From assembly GCA_026706395.1 (NCBI GenBank), contig JAPOYU010000067.1, positions 1 to 27,075 on the forward strand: 27,075 nt of DNA, given 5' to 3'. Made by a program: the position numbers and the translations under genes. Position 1 is the stretch's first letter; each line of letters starts with the position of its first letter. The DNA is from Chloroflexota bacterium. GTDB lineage: Bacteria; Chloroflexota; Anaerolineae; Aggregatilineales; Phototrophicaceae. The notes beneath the pieces are model-generated. The model worked only from the letters and a program-made list of their open reading frames with translations, searched no databases and was not told the DNA's origin. Shown here piece by piece: positions 14,708-21,576 of this stretch.

Positions 14708-16594
14708 ATGGCCTACGAAAAGCCACAGCATATCGAGACGATCCTGAAGAACCTTCCCGCCAAACCCGGTGTCTATTTGCTCAAGAACCGGCGTGGCAAA
14801 ATCATCTACGTCGGCAAAGCGAAACGTCTGCGCAATCGTGTGCGCAGCTACTTCACGACGCAGGCGGACGGCAACAGCAAGACTCTGCGCATGCGCCGGG
14901 AAGTGACGGATATCGACTTCATCATAACCGAAAACGAAGTCAAGGCGCTTATCCTTGAAGAGACCCTCATCAAGAAGCACAAGCCGCGCTTCAACATCGA
15001 GCTCAAGGACGACAAGCGCTATCCTTACATCCGCGTCGGCTGGGGCGATGCCTTCCCCAAAGTGGAAACGACCCGCCGGATCGTCAATGACGGCTCGCGC
15101 TATTTCGGTCCCTATTCGGCGATGTGGGTGGTGCAGAAGACGCTGAGCGACTTGCGGAAAGCCTTTCCCTATTTGACCTGCGACCGGGAGATCACTGGCG
15201 AAGACGAGCGCGCCTGCCTGTTTCACGATATCAAGCTCTGCAACGCGCCCTGTATCGGGGCGGTCAGTCGTGATGAATATCGCTTCATGATCCAGGAACT
15301 GATGGATGTCCTGAGCGGACGGGCCAGCGATGTGCAGAGGCGCTTGGTTAATGAAATGAATCATGCCGCCGGGGAGCTCAACTTCGAGAAGGCGGCCGGC
15401 ATTCGCGATCAACTGAAAGCGATAGATTTCATCACGAACAAGCATAAAGCGGTCGGAAAGAATCTGACTGACCACGATGTGATTGCCCTGGCGCGCGATG
15501 ACCGCGACGCGACTGTCCAGATTATGTTCATTCGCAATGGCAAGCTGATCGGCAGCGACTCGCGAATGATGGACAATACCGAGGGCGAAAGCGATACCGC
15601 CGTGTTGGAGCAGTTCATCAGCCAGTTCTACGCCAGTTCGTCGAATATCCCCCGTGAACTCATCCTGCCCAGCGAAGTTGAAGAAGCGCGCATACTCGAA
15701 CGGTGGCTCAGCGACAAGCGGTTAGGCTCGCGGGTGACGATCCATGTGCCGCAGCGCGGCGACAAGCGCAAGCTCATCGGTTTGGCGCAGGAAAACGCGC
15801 TGGAAAGCCTGCAAATGATGCGGGCGCAGTTCGAAGCCGATACGACCAAACACGAGCGGGCAATGGCGGAATTGCGGGAGTCATTGAACCTGCCGCGCAT
15901 TCCCAACCGCATCGAATGTTTCGATATCAGCACGACGCAAGGGACAGCGATCGTGGCGAGCCGCGTCGTATTCGTCCGTGGCGCCCCGCGCAAGAGTGAG
16001 TATCGCCGTTTCAACATCCGCAGTGTATCCCACGCCGGCTCGGACGACTACATGTCCATGAACGAGGCGCTGACGCGGCGCTTCCTGCGCTGGAAGAACG
16101 CCGTGGAAAAGGAAAGGGAGCTCGCGCTGGATGGCCGGGACAAGGACGAGACCTGGCGCTTGCTGCCGGACTTGCTCTTGATTGACGGCGGCAAAGGGCA
16201 GCTGAGCACCGCCCATGCGGTGTTGGAAGAATTCGGCGTCGCCGATCGCGTTCCGCTGGCATCGCTGGCAAAGCGGATCGAAGAGATCTTCCTGCCGGGC
16301 AAGGCGGATTCAGTGCTTCTCCCGCGCCGGAGCGAAGCGCTGTACCTGGTCCAGCGGGCCCGCGACGAAGCCCATCGCTTCGCCATCACCAGCCATCGAA
16401 AACAGCGGCGCAAGCTGGGCCTGGCCAGCCGGCTGGAGACGATCCCCGGTGTGGGACCCAAGCGGCGCAAAGTCCTGCTCAAGCATTTTGAGAACTCCAT
16501 CGACGCGATCAAGAACGCCAGCGTCGCCGAGCTCGCGGCGGTCAATGGCATCAGCAAAGAGGTCGCCCTGAATATCAAGAGTCACTTGGATTGA
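14708..16594 (+). CDS. uvrC: Excinuclease ABC subunit C (UvrC)
   Basis: Dual-incision nuclease of nucleotide excision repair, acting on UvrB-DNA complexes. It is 628 residues, full length. The N-terminal GIY-YIG nuclease has PGVYLLKN (20-27) and IIYVGKAKRLRNRVRSYF (32-49). A Cys-containing linker includes CDREITGEDERACLFHDIKLCNAPC. A UVR domain for UvrB binding lies at about 210-240 (NEMNHAAGELNFEKAAGIRDQL). The RNase H-like nuclease starts at NRIECFDISTTQGT, with DLLLIDGGKGQL. Paired helix-hairpin-helix motifs sit in the last 60 residues (IPGVGPKRRKVLL). The start is ATG 14708 and the stop is at 16594, only 9 bases from the convergent hepT gene. Confidence 0.97.
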   Translation: MAYEKPQHIETILKNLPAKPGVYLLKNRRGKIIYVGKAKRLRNRVRSYFTTQADGNSKTLRMRREVTDIDFIITENEVKALILEETLIKKHKPRFNIELKDDKRYPYIRVGWGDAFPKVETTRRIVNDGSRYFGPYSAMWVVQKTLSDLRKAFPYLTCDREITGEDERACLFHDIKLCNAPCIGAVSRDEYRFMIQELMDVLSGRASDVQRRLVNEMNHAAGELNFEKAAGIRDQLKAIDFITNKHKAVGKNLTDHDVIALARDDRDATVQIMFIRNGKLIGSDSRMMDNTEGESDTAVLEQFISQFYASSSNIPRELILPSEVEEARILERWLSDKRLGSRVTIHVPQRGDKRKLIGLAQENALESLQMMRAQFEADTTKHERAMAELRESLNLPRIPNRIECFDISTTQGTAIVASRVVFVRGAPRKSEYRRFNIRSVSHAGSDDYMSMNEALTRRFLRWKNAVEKERELALDGRDKDETWRLLPDLLLIDGGKGQLSTAHAVLEEFGVADRVPLASLAKRIEEIFLPGKADSVLLPRRSEALYLVQRARDEAHRFAITSHRKQRRKLGLASRLETIPGVGPKRRKVLLKHFENSIDAIKNASVAELAAVNGISKEVALNIKSHLD

Positions 16595-16603
16595 GCGTTG
16601 CTG

Positions 16604-16975
16604 TCATTCCGGCGCAGAGCAGTCGATGTGTTCTGCCTCTAGAATGGCTTCCAGATGGTCGATCAGCGGAACTATATGATTCTGTACGACATTCCAATGC
16701 GTATCGAGGTTGATATCAAAGTAGGCATGCGCTAGCCAATTGCGCATGGCTTTCATGCTAGACCATGGCAGGTCGGGATACCTTGAGCGACACTCTAGCG
16801 AAACGGAACCAGTAGCTTCTCCTAGAATCTCCAGCAACCTGGCCAAGATCAGTTGCAAACCTTCATCCCGTGCAAGTGAAGCGCGCGTGTGCACCTGCGC
16901 AAACTGTTGCGTCTTCTGCGCGGCTTCCAATGCGTGGCACAGCCTTATGCGGTCATTCTCCCGGCTGATTTTCAA
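16604..16975 (-). CDS. hepT: HepT-like HEPN toxin (RNase) of a MntA/HepT toxin-antitoxin pair
   Basis: HEPN-domain (DUF86) protein, predicted RNase toxin silenced by AMPylation from its MntA partner. From TTG 16975 it is 123 residues and begins near the family's usual opening (ENDRIRLCHALEAAQ). The diagnostic R-x4-H-x-Y motif is complete: Arg78, His83 and Tyr85 in RNWLAHAY. Tyr85 is the residue modified in characterised HepT proteins. A GAGGAAG sequence lies 12 bases before the TTG; GTG 16996 is an alternative that lengthens the overlap with mntA. Either start lies inside the 3' end of mntA, so the two are translationally coupled, antitoxin first. The stop is 9 bases from the uvrC stop on the opposite strand. 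Confidence 0.86.
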   Translation of the reverse strand: MKISRENDRIRLCHALEAAQKTQQFAQVHTRASLARDEGLQLILARLLEILGEATGSVSLECRSRYPDLPWSSMKAMRNWLAHAYFDINLDTHWNVVQNHIVPLIDHLEAILEAEHIDCSAPE

Positions 16976-17267
16976 AGATCGGTATCGCTTCCTCACAAAC
17001 CGCTTTTCGGAAATAGCGACTCAAATCCTCCGGCGTTCGCAAGTCAACCTCTCGGCCGATAATTTCGCTCAGGTCAACAGCGTTCTGGAAAAACTCAAGG
17101 CCGACCTGGGACCCAGCCATATACTCAACTAGCAAGTCGATGTCGCTGTCGGAGCGCATATCCCCATGAAGCGCTGAACCGAAGACGGACAAGCGTCGAA
17201 TCGGCTGCCTAGAGCAGTACTCGCGAATAGCGTCCAACGGCAAGTCAAGTGTTGTTTCGGGATTCAT
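16953..17267 (-). CDS. mntA: MntA-like minimal nucleotidyltransferase antitoxin
   Basis: Small nucleotidyltransferase of the MNT family, expected to AMPylate and neutralise the HepT toxin encoded next. It is 104 residues from the ATG at 17267, which has a strong GAGGGAGAA Shine-Dalgarno sequence 6 bases upstream and is preferred over the earlier in-frame start at 17288. The defining GS-x10-D-x-D motif is intact: Gly30-Ser31 and Asp42/Asp44 in VFGSALHGDMRSDSDID. A third acidic residue, Asp75, lies in GREVDLRTPED. It lies 47 bases after serA on the same strand and overlaps hepT. The annotation is firm at family level; activity is inferred from motif completeness. Confidence 0.88.
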   Translation of the reverse strand: MNPETTLDLPLDAIREYCSRQPIRRLSVFGSALHGDMRSDSDIDLLVEYMAGSQVGLEFFQNAVDLSEIIGREVDLRTPEDLSRYFRKAVCEEAIPIFENQPGE

Positions 17268-17314
17268 AGCGTTCTCCCTCGCAACCATTATCTCCAGTAT
17301 AACGCAACTAGCGC

Positions 17315-18910
17315 CTAGATATGCAGCTGATGCACATGGCGGATGAAGTCCTGCCGCCTGAGGCTGTCCATCACGGATTCGGGCAGCGGCTCATCAAAGG
17401 TCAATACGGTCAGGGTGTTGCCGCCGGGCTCGGCGCGCCCGGTGTGCCAACTGGCGATGTTGATGCCGTTTTCCGCCATCAAACTGCCGACCCGGCCGAT
17501 CACGCCGGGCCGATCGTAGCTGCCCATGATCAGCAGGTGCCCGCGCGGTTCAAAGTGAATCCGATAATCATTGATCTGCAAGATGAAAGGCTTCTGCCGA
17601 TCCAGCAAACCCCCGGCGATGCTTATCTCTTCGCCATCCTCGAGCGTCGTCTGGCAGGTGATGATGTTGCGATATTCGCTGATCTTGATGCCCTTGGCCT
17701 GCGTGATGTGCCAGCCGCGTTCAGCTGCAAGCAGCGGCGCATTGACGAAGCTCACCTTGTCGCCGAGTATGGGGCTGAGCAAACCCTTGAGGATGCCCAC
17801 GGTCATCGGCTTGATCAGACCGTGCATATCTTCGCCGATTATTTCGATGGCGATGCGGCGGATTGGGCTTCGCGCCAGTATGTGCTGCAATGCGCCGATG
17901 CATTCAGCCAGTTGCATAAAGGGGCGGACCTCATCGTACTTGACGCCGGGCAGGAGCGGCATATTCACGACATTGCGGTAGTCGCGGTCGCTGAGCGCGT
18001 CAATGACTTGCTCGACGATCTGCAGCGACAGATCTTGCTGCGCTTCCGCCGTGTTGTCGCCAATATGCGGCGTATGAATGACGCGATCCAAGCCGATCAA
18101 AGGGCTGCTGAAGGGCGGCTCTTCGTTCCAGACATCAACCGCCACCCCGCCCAAGCGTCCATCCTTGAGCGCCTCCGCCAGGATTGATTCCTTGATGATA
18201 CCGCCATGCGAAGTGTTGATGAAGAAGGCGCCCGGTTTCATCAGCCGGAGCGTCTCCTCGTCAAGAAAGTCGACCGTTTCCTTCGTCGCTGGAACGTGCA
18301 TGCTGACGTAATCGGCGGTCGACAGCAACTCGCCCAGACCGACCAGGCTGATGCGCCTGTCGTCGACCTGCTCCTCGCGGATATAGGGGTCGTAGGCCTG
18401 GACGGTCATGCCGAGCGCGAGACAGAGGCGGGCGACGCGATGACCGACGCGCCCCAACCCGACTATGCCGATGGTTTTGCCATGCAGTTGCACGCCAACC
18501 TGCTGCTGCCTGTCGAAGAGCCACCAGCCCTCGCGCAGGCTTTCGTGTACCGCGGGCAGATTGCGGCTTAGCGCCAGCATCAGCGTCAGCGTATGTTCGG
18601 CGGCGGCGATTGCGCTGACGCCGGGCGTGTTCATCACCAGGATGCCGCGCTCGGTGGCGGCGTCGATGTCGATGCCGCTTAGGCCGGCGGACATGCGCGC
18701 GATCAAGCGCAATTCGGGCGCCCGCTCCAAGAGGGGCGCGTCCAGTTTGAAATCGGAACGTGTGATGATGGCTGCCGCGTCCGCAAGCGATTCGCGCACG
18801 TTTGAGGTTTTCGGCGGCACGCAAGTTACGCGGAACCCTCCGCTCCGCTCGAGCAGCGCGATGCTTTCCGGCGTGAGGTCGGTTGCTACTATGACATGGC
18901 GCTCGGTCAA
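17315..18910 (-). CDS. serA: D-3-phosphoglycerate dehydrogenase-like protein (SerA family) with altered catalytic Arg
   Basis: Long-form SerA, 531 residues. It has an NAD-dependent D-2-hydroxyacid dehydrogenase core, an intervening domain (about 320-450) and a C-terminal ACT domain (GRVGSLMAENGINIASWHTGR) for serine feedback. The NAD loop is GIVGLGRVGHRVA near 150. The catalytic Glu (DVWNEEPP) and His (TPHIGDNTAEAQ) are present. The Arg that binds substrate carboxylate in this superfamily (normally N-x-ARGG) is His235 in NTSHGG (codon 18206-18208). The substrate-side motif usually reading GVDNID is GLSGID. The role in serine synthesis is supported by the serB-like gene in the same operon, but altered specificity is possible. 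TTG 18910 overlaps the upstream TGA as TTGA. Confidence 0.88.
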   Translation of the reverse strand: MTERHVIVATDLTPESIALLERSGGFRVTCVPPKTSNVRESLADAAAIITRSDFKLDAPLLERAPELRLIARMSAGLSGIDIDAATERGILVMNTPGVSAIAAAEHTLTLMLALSRNLPAVHESLREGWWLFDRQQQVGVQLHGKTIGIVGLGRVGHRVARLCLALGMTVQAYDPYIREEQVDDRRISLVGLGELLSTADYVSMHVPATKETVDFLDEETLRLMKPGAFFINTSHGGIIKESILAEALKDGRLGGVAVDVWNEEPPFSSPLIGLDRVIHTPHIGDNTAEAQQDLSLQIVEQVIDALSDRDYRNVVNMPLLPGVKYDEVRPFMQLAECIGALQHILARSPIRRIAIEIIGEDMHGLIKPMTVGILKGLLSPILGDKVSFVNAPLLAAERGWHITQAKGIKISEYRNIITCQTTLEDGEEISIAGGLLDRQKPFILQINDYRIHFEPRGHLLIMGSYDRPGVIGRVGSLMAENGINIASWHTGRAEPGGNTLTVLTFDEPLPESVMDSLRRQDFIRHVHQLHI

Positions 18911-19575
18911 GCGAATAGTCCTTTCGACTTGATCTCGTCCAATACCTCATTGAGGCTGCCGAACACGTATTCATTCACATCGGCAAAGTCGTTCAGGCTG
19001 GAATGCGACAGGTCGGGCACAGTGAAGCAGGTCATTCCCGCTGCTTTCGCCGACATGGTGCCGGCGCGGCTGTCCTCCAGCGCCAGGCAGAGCTGCGGCG
19101 CGATGCCCAATTGCTCCGCGGCGTACAGGTAAATGTCCGGCTCAGGCTTGCCGCGCGCGACGAATTCGGCGGAATAACGCTGCGGAATCAGCTCCTGCCA
19201 GCCCATCAAATGGACAAAGTGCTCGATCACAGTTTGCGATGAACTGGAAGCGATTGCGCGTGGTATATCGCGCTCGGCGGCGTAGCGCACGATGTCCTGG
19301 GCGCCGGGCCGCGCGCAGATACGCTCCGGCGGCAGCTTCAACAGGCGACCGGTTATGGCGGCTTCAATGGCGGCTGGGCTGTCGCCGAGCTTGGGATAAT
19401 GCCGCTGCAGGATGGCGGCGAACTCGTCCACGCGCATGCCTATGCCCTGGTCGCGCACCTCAGCGGAATAGCTGTAACCGTGAGATTCAATCAGGTCGAT
19501 TTCGACTTCGTGCCACACCGGCTCGGAATCGACGAGCAGGCCATCCATATCAAAGATAAGCGCGGAGAAACTCAT
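18907..19575 (-). CDS. HAD-IA family phosphatase (beta-phosphoglucomutase/YniC-like)
   Basis: Haloacid dehalogenase superfamily hydrolase of 222 residues. Motif I is FDMDGLLVDSEP, with nucleophile Asp9 and general acid/base Asp11. The alpha-helical C1 cap spans about residues 17-85. Motif II Ser is in AIASSSS (about 108-114), motif III Lys in RGKPEPDIY, and motif IV in LALEDSRAG. The DGLLVDSEP opening is typical of sugar-phosphate phosphatases and beta-phosphoglucomutases, but the natural substrate cannot be told from sequence. The ATG at 19575 lies 2 bases after the serB-like stop, and its TGA overlaps the serA TTG, so it is the middle gene of a translationally coupled trio. Confidence 0.9.
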   Translation of the reverse strand: MSFSALIFDMDGLLVDSEPVWHEVEIDLIESHGYSYSAEVRDQGIGMRVDEFAAILQRHYPKLGDSPAAIEAAITGRLLKLPPERICARPGAQDIVRYAAERDIPRAIASSSSQTVIEHFVHLMGWQELIPQRYSAEFVARGKPEPDIYLYAAEQLGIAPQLCLALEDSRAGTMSAKAAGMTCFTVPDLSHSSLNDFADVNEYVFGSLNEVLDEIKSKGLFA

Positions 19576-19577
19576 AT

Positions 19578-20429
19578 TCAGACGATATCCTCGAATTCGC
19601 GGATGAATTGCTGGTGCCGGGTCTCGGCGTGGAAGAGCGTGGATTGATTGTCCAGTGTCAGCAGGATGCCCTTGCGGAATACCGCTTCGTGCATGGTGCC
19701 CTGGACGGCGGAAAAACCACAGCGGCCGGCGGTCAACGGCAGGATAGCGGCGAGCGACGGCGACAGCAGAAACAGTTCGGCGCTTTCTCTGACAACATCG
19801 CGCGGTACGACGCCGCCGTAGCCCACGAAGAGATCTACCAAGTGCTTGGTCGCCAGGTCGGAAGCGCCATCGCCGATCATGACGCGCTTGCCGGGCAAGT
19901 CGCCAGCGAGCTCGCTGATGATTTTTGACTTCCCGCTCGAAATGGTCAGAGGACCTGCGCTGTAATCGAGGTAGGTTTTGGACTGCTGCGCGCCCGGCTC
20001 ATGATAATCCCACCAGCGGCCGGACAGCTCATTGTATTCTAACTCCACCGCGCGTATGCGGTCCGGCTCAAGGCCGAGACGGCGGCCGAAGCCCTTGACC
20101 GCATCGATCAAGCCGCCGCTGATGATGAAGACCTCCTTGCCCAGAAACCGCAGGGCGGCGATGACCGCGGGGGCGTCTTCAACGACGGTCTCCCAGTAGC
20201 GCTCTTCAACCGCCTTGAGTTGGGCCAGGGTCGGTTTGATCGCCCGCAAGCGCTTGCCGTAGACATCGGCCAAATCGAGCTGGCCATCCATCGCCTTGTT
20301 GGTGAGCAGACCGACGCGCTCTTCCTTGCCTTTGAGGCGGGCGAGTTCGTCGATGCCTTCAATGGCGGACAGCGTGCTGTCACAATCGAAGAAGATGAGA
20401 TCGTAGGTTTGCCAGCCAGCTTGCCGCAT
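19578..20429 (-). CDS. serB: Phosphoserine phosphatase-like HAD-IB protein (SerB family)
   Basis: HAD phosphatase, probably catalysing O-phosphoserine to serine, the last step of the phosphorylated serine pathway. It is 283 residues from the ATG at 20429, which has GGGTGA 6 bases upstream; the frame opens at 20453. Motif I is FFDCDSTL, with Asp15/Asp17, followed by SAIEGIDELARLKG, the SerB-type cap opening. Motif II is ISGGL, motif III GKSKII and motif IV GDGASDLAT. The VDLFVGYGG stretch also fits SerB. A C-terminal extension of about 60 residues (GRCGFSAV to the end) goes beyond a minimal SerB, with no recognised domain. It is the first gene of the serB-HAD-serA-mntA-hepT run. Confidence 0.85.
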   Translation of the reverse strand: MRQAGWQTYDLIFFDCDSTLSAIEGIDELARLKGKEERVGLLTNKAMDGQLDLADVYGKRLRAIKPTLAQLKAVEERYWETVVEDAPAVIAALRFLGKEVFIISGGLIDAVKGFGRRLGLEPDRIRAVELEYNELSGRWWDYHEPGAQQSKTYLDYSAGPLTISSGKSKIISELAGDLPGKRVMIGDGASDLATKHLVDLFVGYGGVVPRDVVRESAELFLLSPSLAAILPLTAGRCGFSAVQGTMHEAVFRKGILLTLDNQSTLFHAETRHQQFIREFEDIV

Positions 20430-20462
20430 GGATTCACCCGGCGATTGAATCAAAGCGCGACC

Positions 20463-20468
20463 ATTATA
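20463..20468 (-). promoter_or_regulatory. -10 element of the serB operon promoter
   Basis: A perfect TATAAT occurs on the minus strand at 20463-20468, 33 bases upstream of the chosen serB ATG. The hexamer 17 bases further upstream (GTGCAC, 20486-20491) is a poor -35. The position and perfect -10 make it the best candidate for driving serB-HAD-serA-mntA-hepT. Confidence 0.45.
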
Positions 20469-20569
20469 GCCCCTCGCGGCCAGAAGTGCACGGCGGTCTA
20501 TGTGGCGCGTAAGGCTTGTCCGTTAATCTTGCGCGTTGGTCGGGAGCGGATAGGTCAAGCTGATGGCTT

Positions 20570-20633
20570 ATTGGAGTTTTGTTGGACTTCCAAATTGGAA
20601 GGCGAAATATTTTTTGTCCAATAAAGCTCCAAT
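20570..20633. repeat. Long imperfect inverted repeat, 18-base arms
   Basis: The left arm ATTGGAGTTTTGTTGGAC (20570-20587) faces the right arm GTCCAATAAAGCTCCAAT (20616-20633). Sixteen of 18 positions are complementary as DNA; in plus-strand RNA the other two are G-U pairs, so all 18 could pair. The 28-base loop contains a second inverted repeat, TTCCAA-A-TTGGAA (20588-20600), and a run of six Ts. It is not placed right after any gene, so it is not an obvious terminator. It could be a small mobile-element remnant (MITE-like), a structured RNA, or a protein-binding site. Confidence 0.7.
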
Positions 20634-20782
20634 TCCAGAAAGGCGGCGGGTTGAGCTATGCGGTTGTTAAGGCGCTGGGATCAGTTTAGCATAAGTCGGG
20701 ATGGAATAGGCGACCAAATGTTCTTGTTTTGGAGGCATTTTTGTCACTGGGCGCGCCGAGGTCATAGATTGACGGGTTGTGC

Positions 20783-20804
20783 GGGCGACTAACAGAGCCG
20801 CGCC
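20783..20804. repeat. GC-rich imperfect hairpin
   Basis: GGGCGACT (20783-20790) and AGCCGCGCC (20796-20804) can form a stem with two mismatches and a five-base loop. The surrounding sequence has the look of dispersed intergenic repeats found in many copies in some Chloroflexota and cyanobacteria. Only one copy is visible in this window, so that is a guess. Confidence 0.25.
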
Positions 20805-20855
20805 TACAGATGATTTGCTGTCAAGAAAGGTCTCGCCATCTTGGATGTCAGCCGC

Positions 20856-20884
20856 TTGAATGCTGTGCGACGCTCCCCTATAAT
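20856..20884 (+). promoter_or_regulatory. Probable promoter of the tetR-mrr-SDR-fadN-fadA operon
   Basis: TTGAAT at 20856-20861, a 17-base spacer and a perfect TATAAT at 20879-20884 form the best sigma-70-type promoter in the window. Transcription would begin near 20891, about 45 bases before the tetR start. No clear palindromic operator was found over it, though autoregulation by the TetR-type product would be expected. Confidence 0.6.
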
Positions 20885-20936
20885 CGAACAGTCATTTGAT
20901 TCCCCGGCGTAGAATCCGGCCTGAGGGAGGGGTGGT

Positions 20937-21575
20937 TTGGCGCGAAAACCGGCGGACCAATCGGTCGACCGCGAAGATATTCTGTGGGCGGCGGCGGAGG
21001 TATTGCACCGCAATGGCTATGAAGCGACGACGATGAAAGACATCGCGGCGCAGGTCAACTTGACCGCTGCCAGTTTGTATCATCACTTCAAAAACAAAGA
21101 CTTTCTCTTGCTCAATGTGCTTGAGGTTGGGCTGGACCTGACGATAGAGAAACTGGAGAACATCGACGCTTCTGAGTTGTCCTGCGTCGAGAAGCTGAGC
21201 GCGATGATCCGCTCGCATGTCGTCAGCGTGACCGGAAATGTGGCGGTGGGGGCGGCGATGGTCTTTGAGATCCGCGCGCTTCTCAACGTTAGCGTCGGGG
21301 CAAGGAATAGCGATGAGAGTTTCATGGAAGAGTTTGTCGCGCGGCGGAATCGATTCTTCGTCCGGCGCGATTATTACGAGAGCCTGTTTCGCAACACCGT
21401 TCAGGCCGGGATCGATGCGGGCGAGTTCCGCGAGGTGGACGCGGCGATTGTGACGCGGGCGATGCTGGGCGCGCACAACTGGATCGGCGTGTGGTTCAAG
21501 GAGGGCGGTCGGCTAAGTGGCGAAGAGGTGGCCGATGTGATGGTGGACACCTGGCTGGCGGCTTTGGGGAAGTAA
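20937..21575 (+). CDS. TetR/AcrR-family transcriptional regulator
   Basis: DNA-binding regulator of 212 residues. The N-terminal TetR helix-turn-helix spans about residues 12-58 (ILWAAAEVLHRNGYEATTMKDIAAQVNLTAASLYHHFKNKD), with the recognition helix at LTAASLYHHF. The C-terminal ligand domain includes the end segment MLGAHNWIGVWFKEGGRLSGEEVADV, common in TetR regulators of acyl-CoA metabolism. The start is TTG 20937, immediately after a strong GAGGGAGG Shine-Dalgarno sequence. As first gene of an operon with fadN and a thiolase, it probably senses a fatty acyl-CoA and represses the operon; the ligand is inference. Confidence 0.92.
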   Translation: MARKPADQSVDREDILWAAAEVLHRNGYEATTMKDIAAQVNLTAASLYHHFKNKDFLLLNVLEVGLDLTIEKLENIDASELSCVEKLSAMIRSHVVSVTGNVAVGAAMVFEIRALLNVSVGARNSDESFMEEFVARRNRFFVRRDYYESLFRNTVQAGIDAGEFREVDAAIVTRAMLGAHNWIGVWFKEGGRLSGEEVADVMVDTWLAALGK

Positions 21576-21576
21576 C

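Larger units (their letters stand above)
20492..20855. other. Intergenic region between the serine operon and the fatty-acid operon
   Basis: This is the only stretch of more than 300 bases without a gene (20430-20936 in total). No credible small gene was found: the short open frames are antisense or alternate-frame extensions of serB and tetR. It holds the long inverted repeat at 20570-20633, a weaker GC-rich hairpin at 20783-20804, and the two outward promoters at its ends. The part around 20570-20640 is visibly AT-richer than the rest of the window. Confidence 0.6.

Noticed and set aside
14672..15475. 267-codon open frame on the minus strand
   Set aside because: Antisense to the GIY-YIG and UVR part of uvrC, with no supporting Shine-Dalgarno sequence or domain.
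17321..18187. 288-codon open frame on the plus strand
   Set aside because: Antisense to the C-terminal half of serA; a typical shadow frame.
20454..20936. Small protein genes or a tRNA in the long intergenic region
   Set aside because: Short open frames here are continuations of antisense frames over serB or tetR, and no cloverleaf or CCA-type end was seen.
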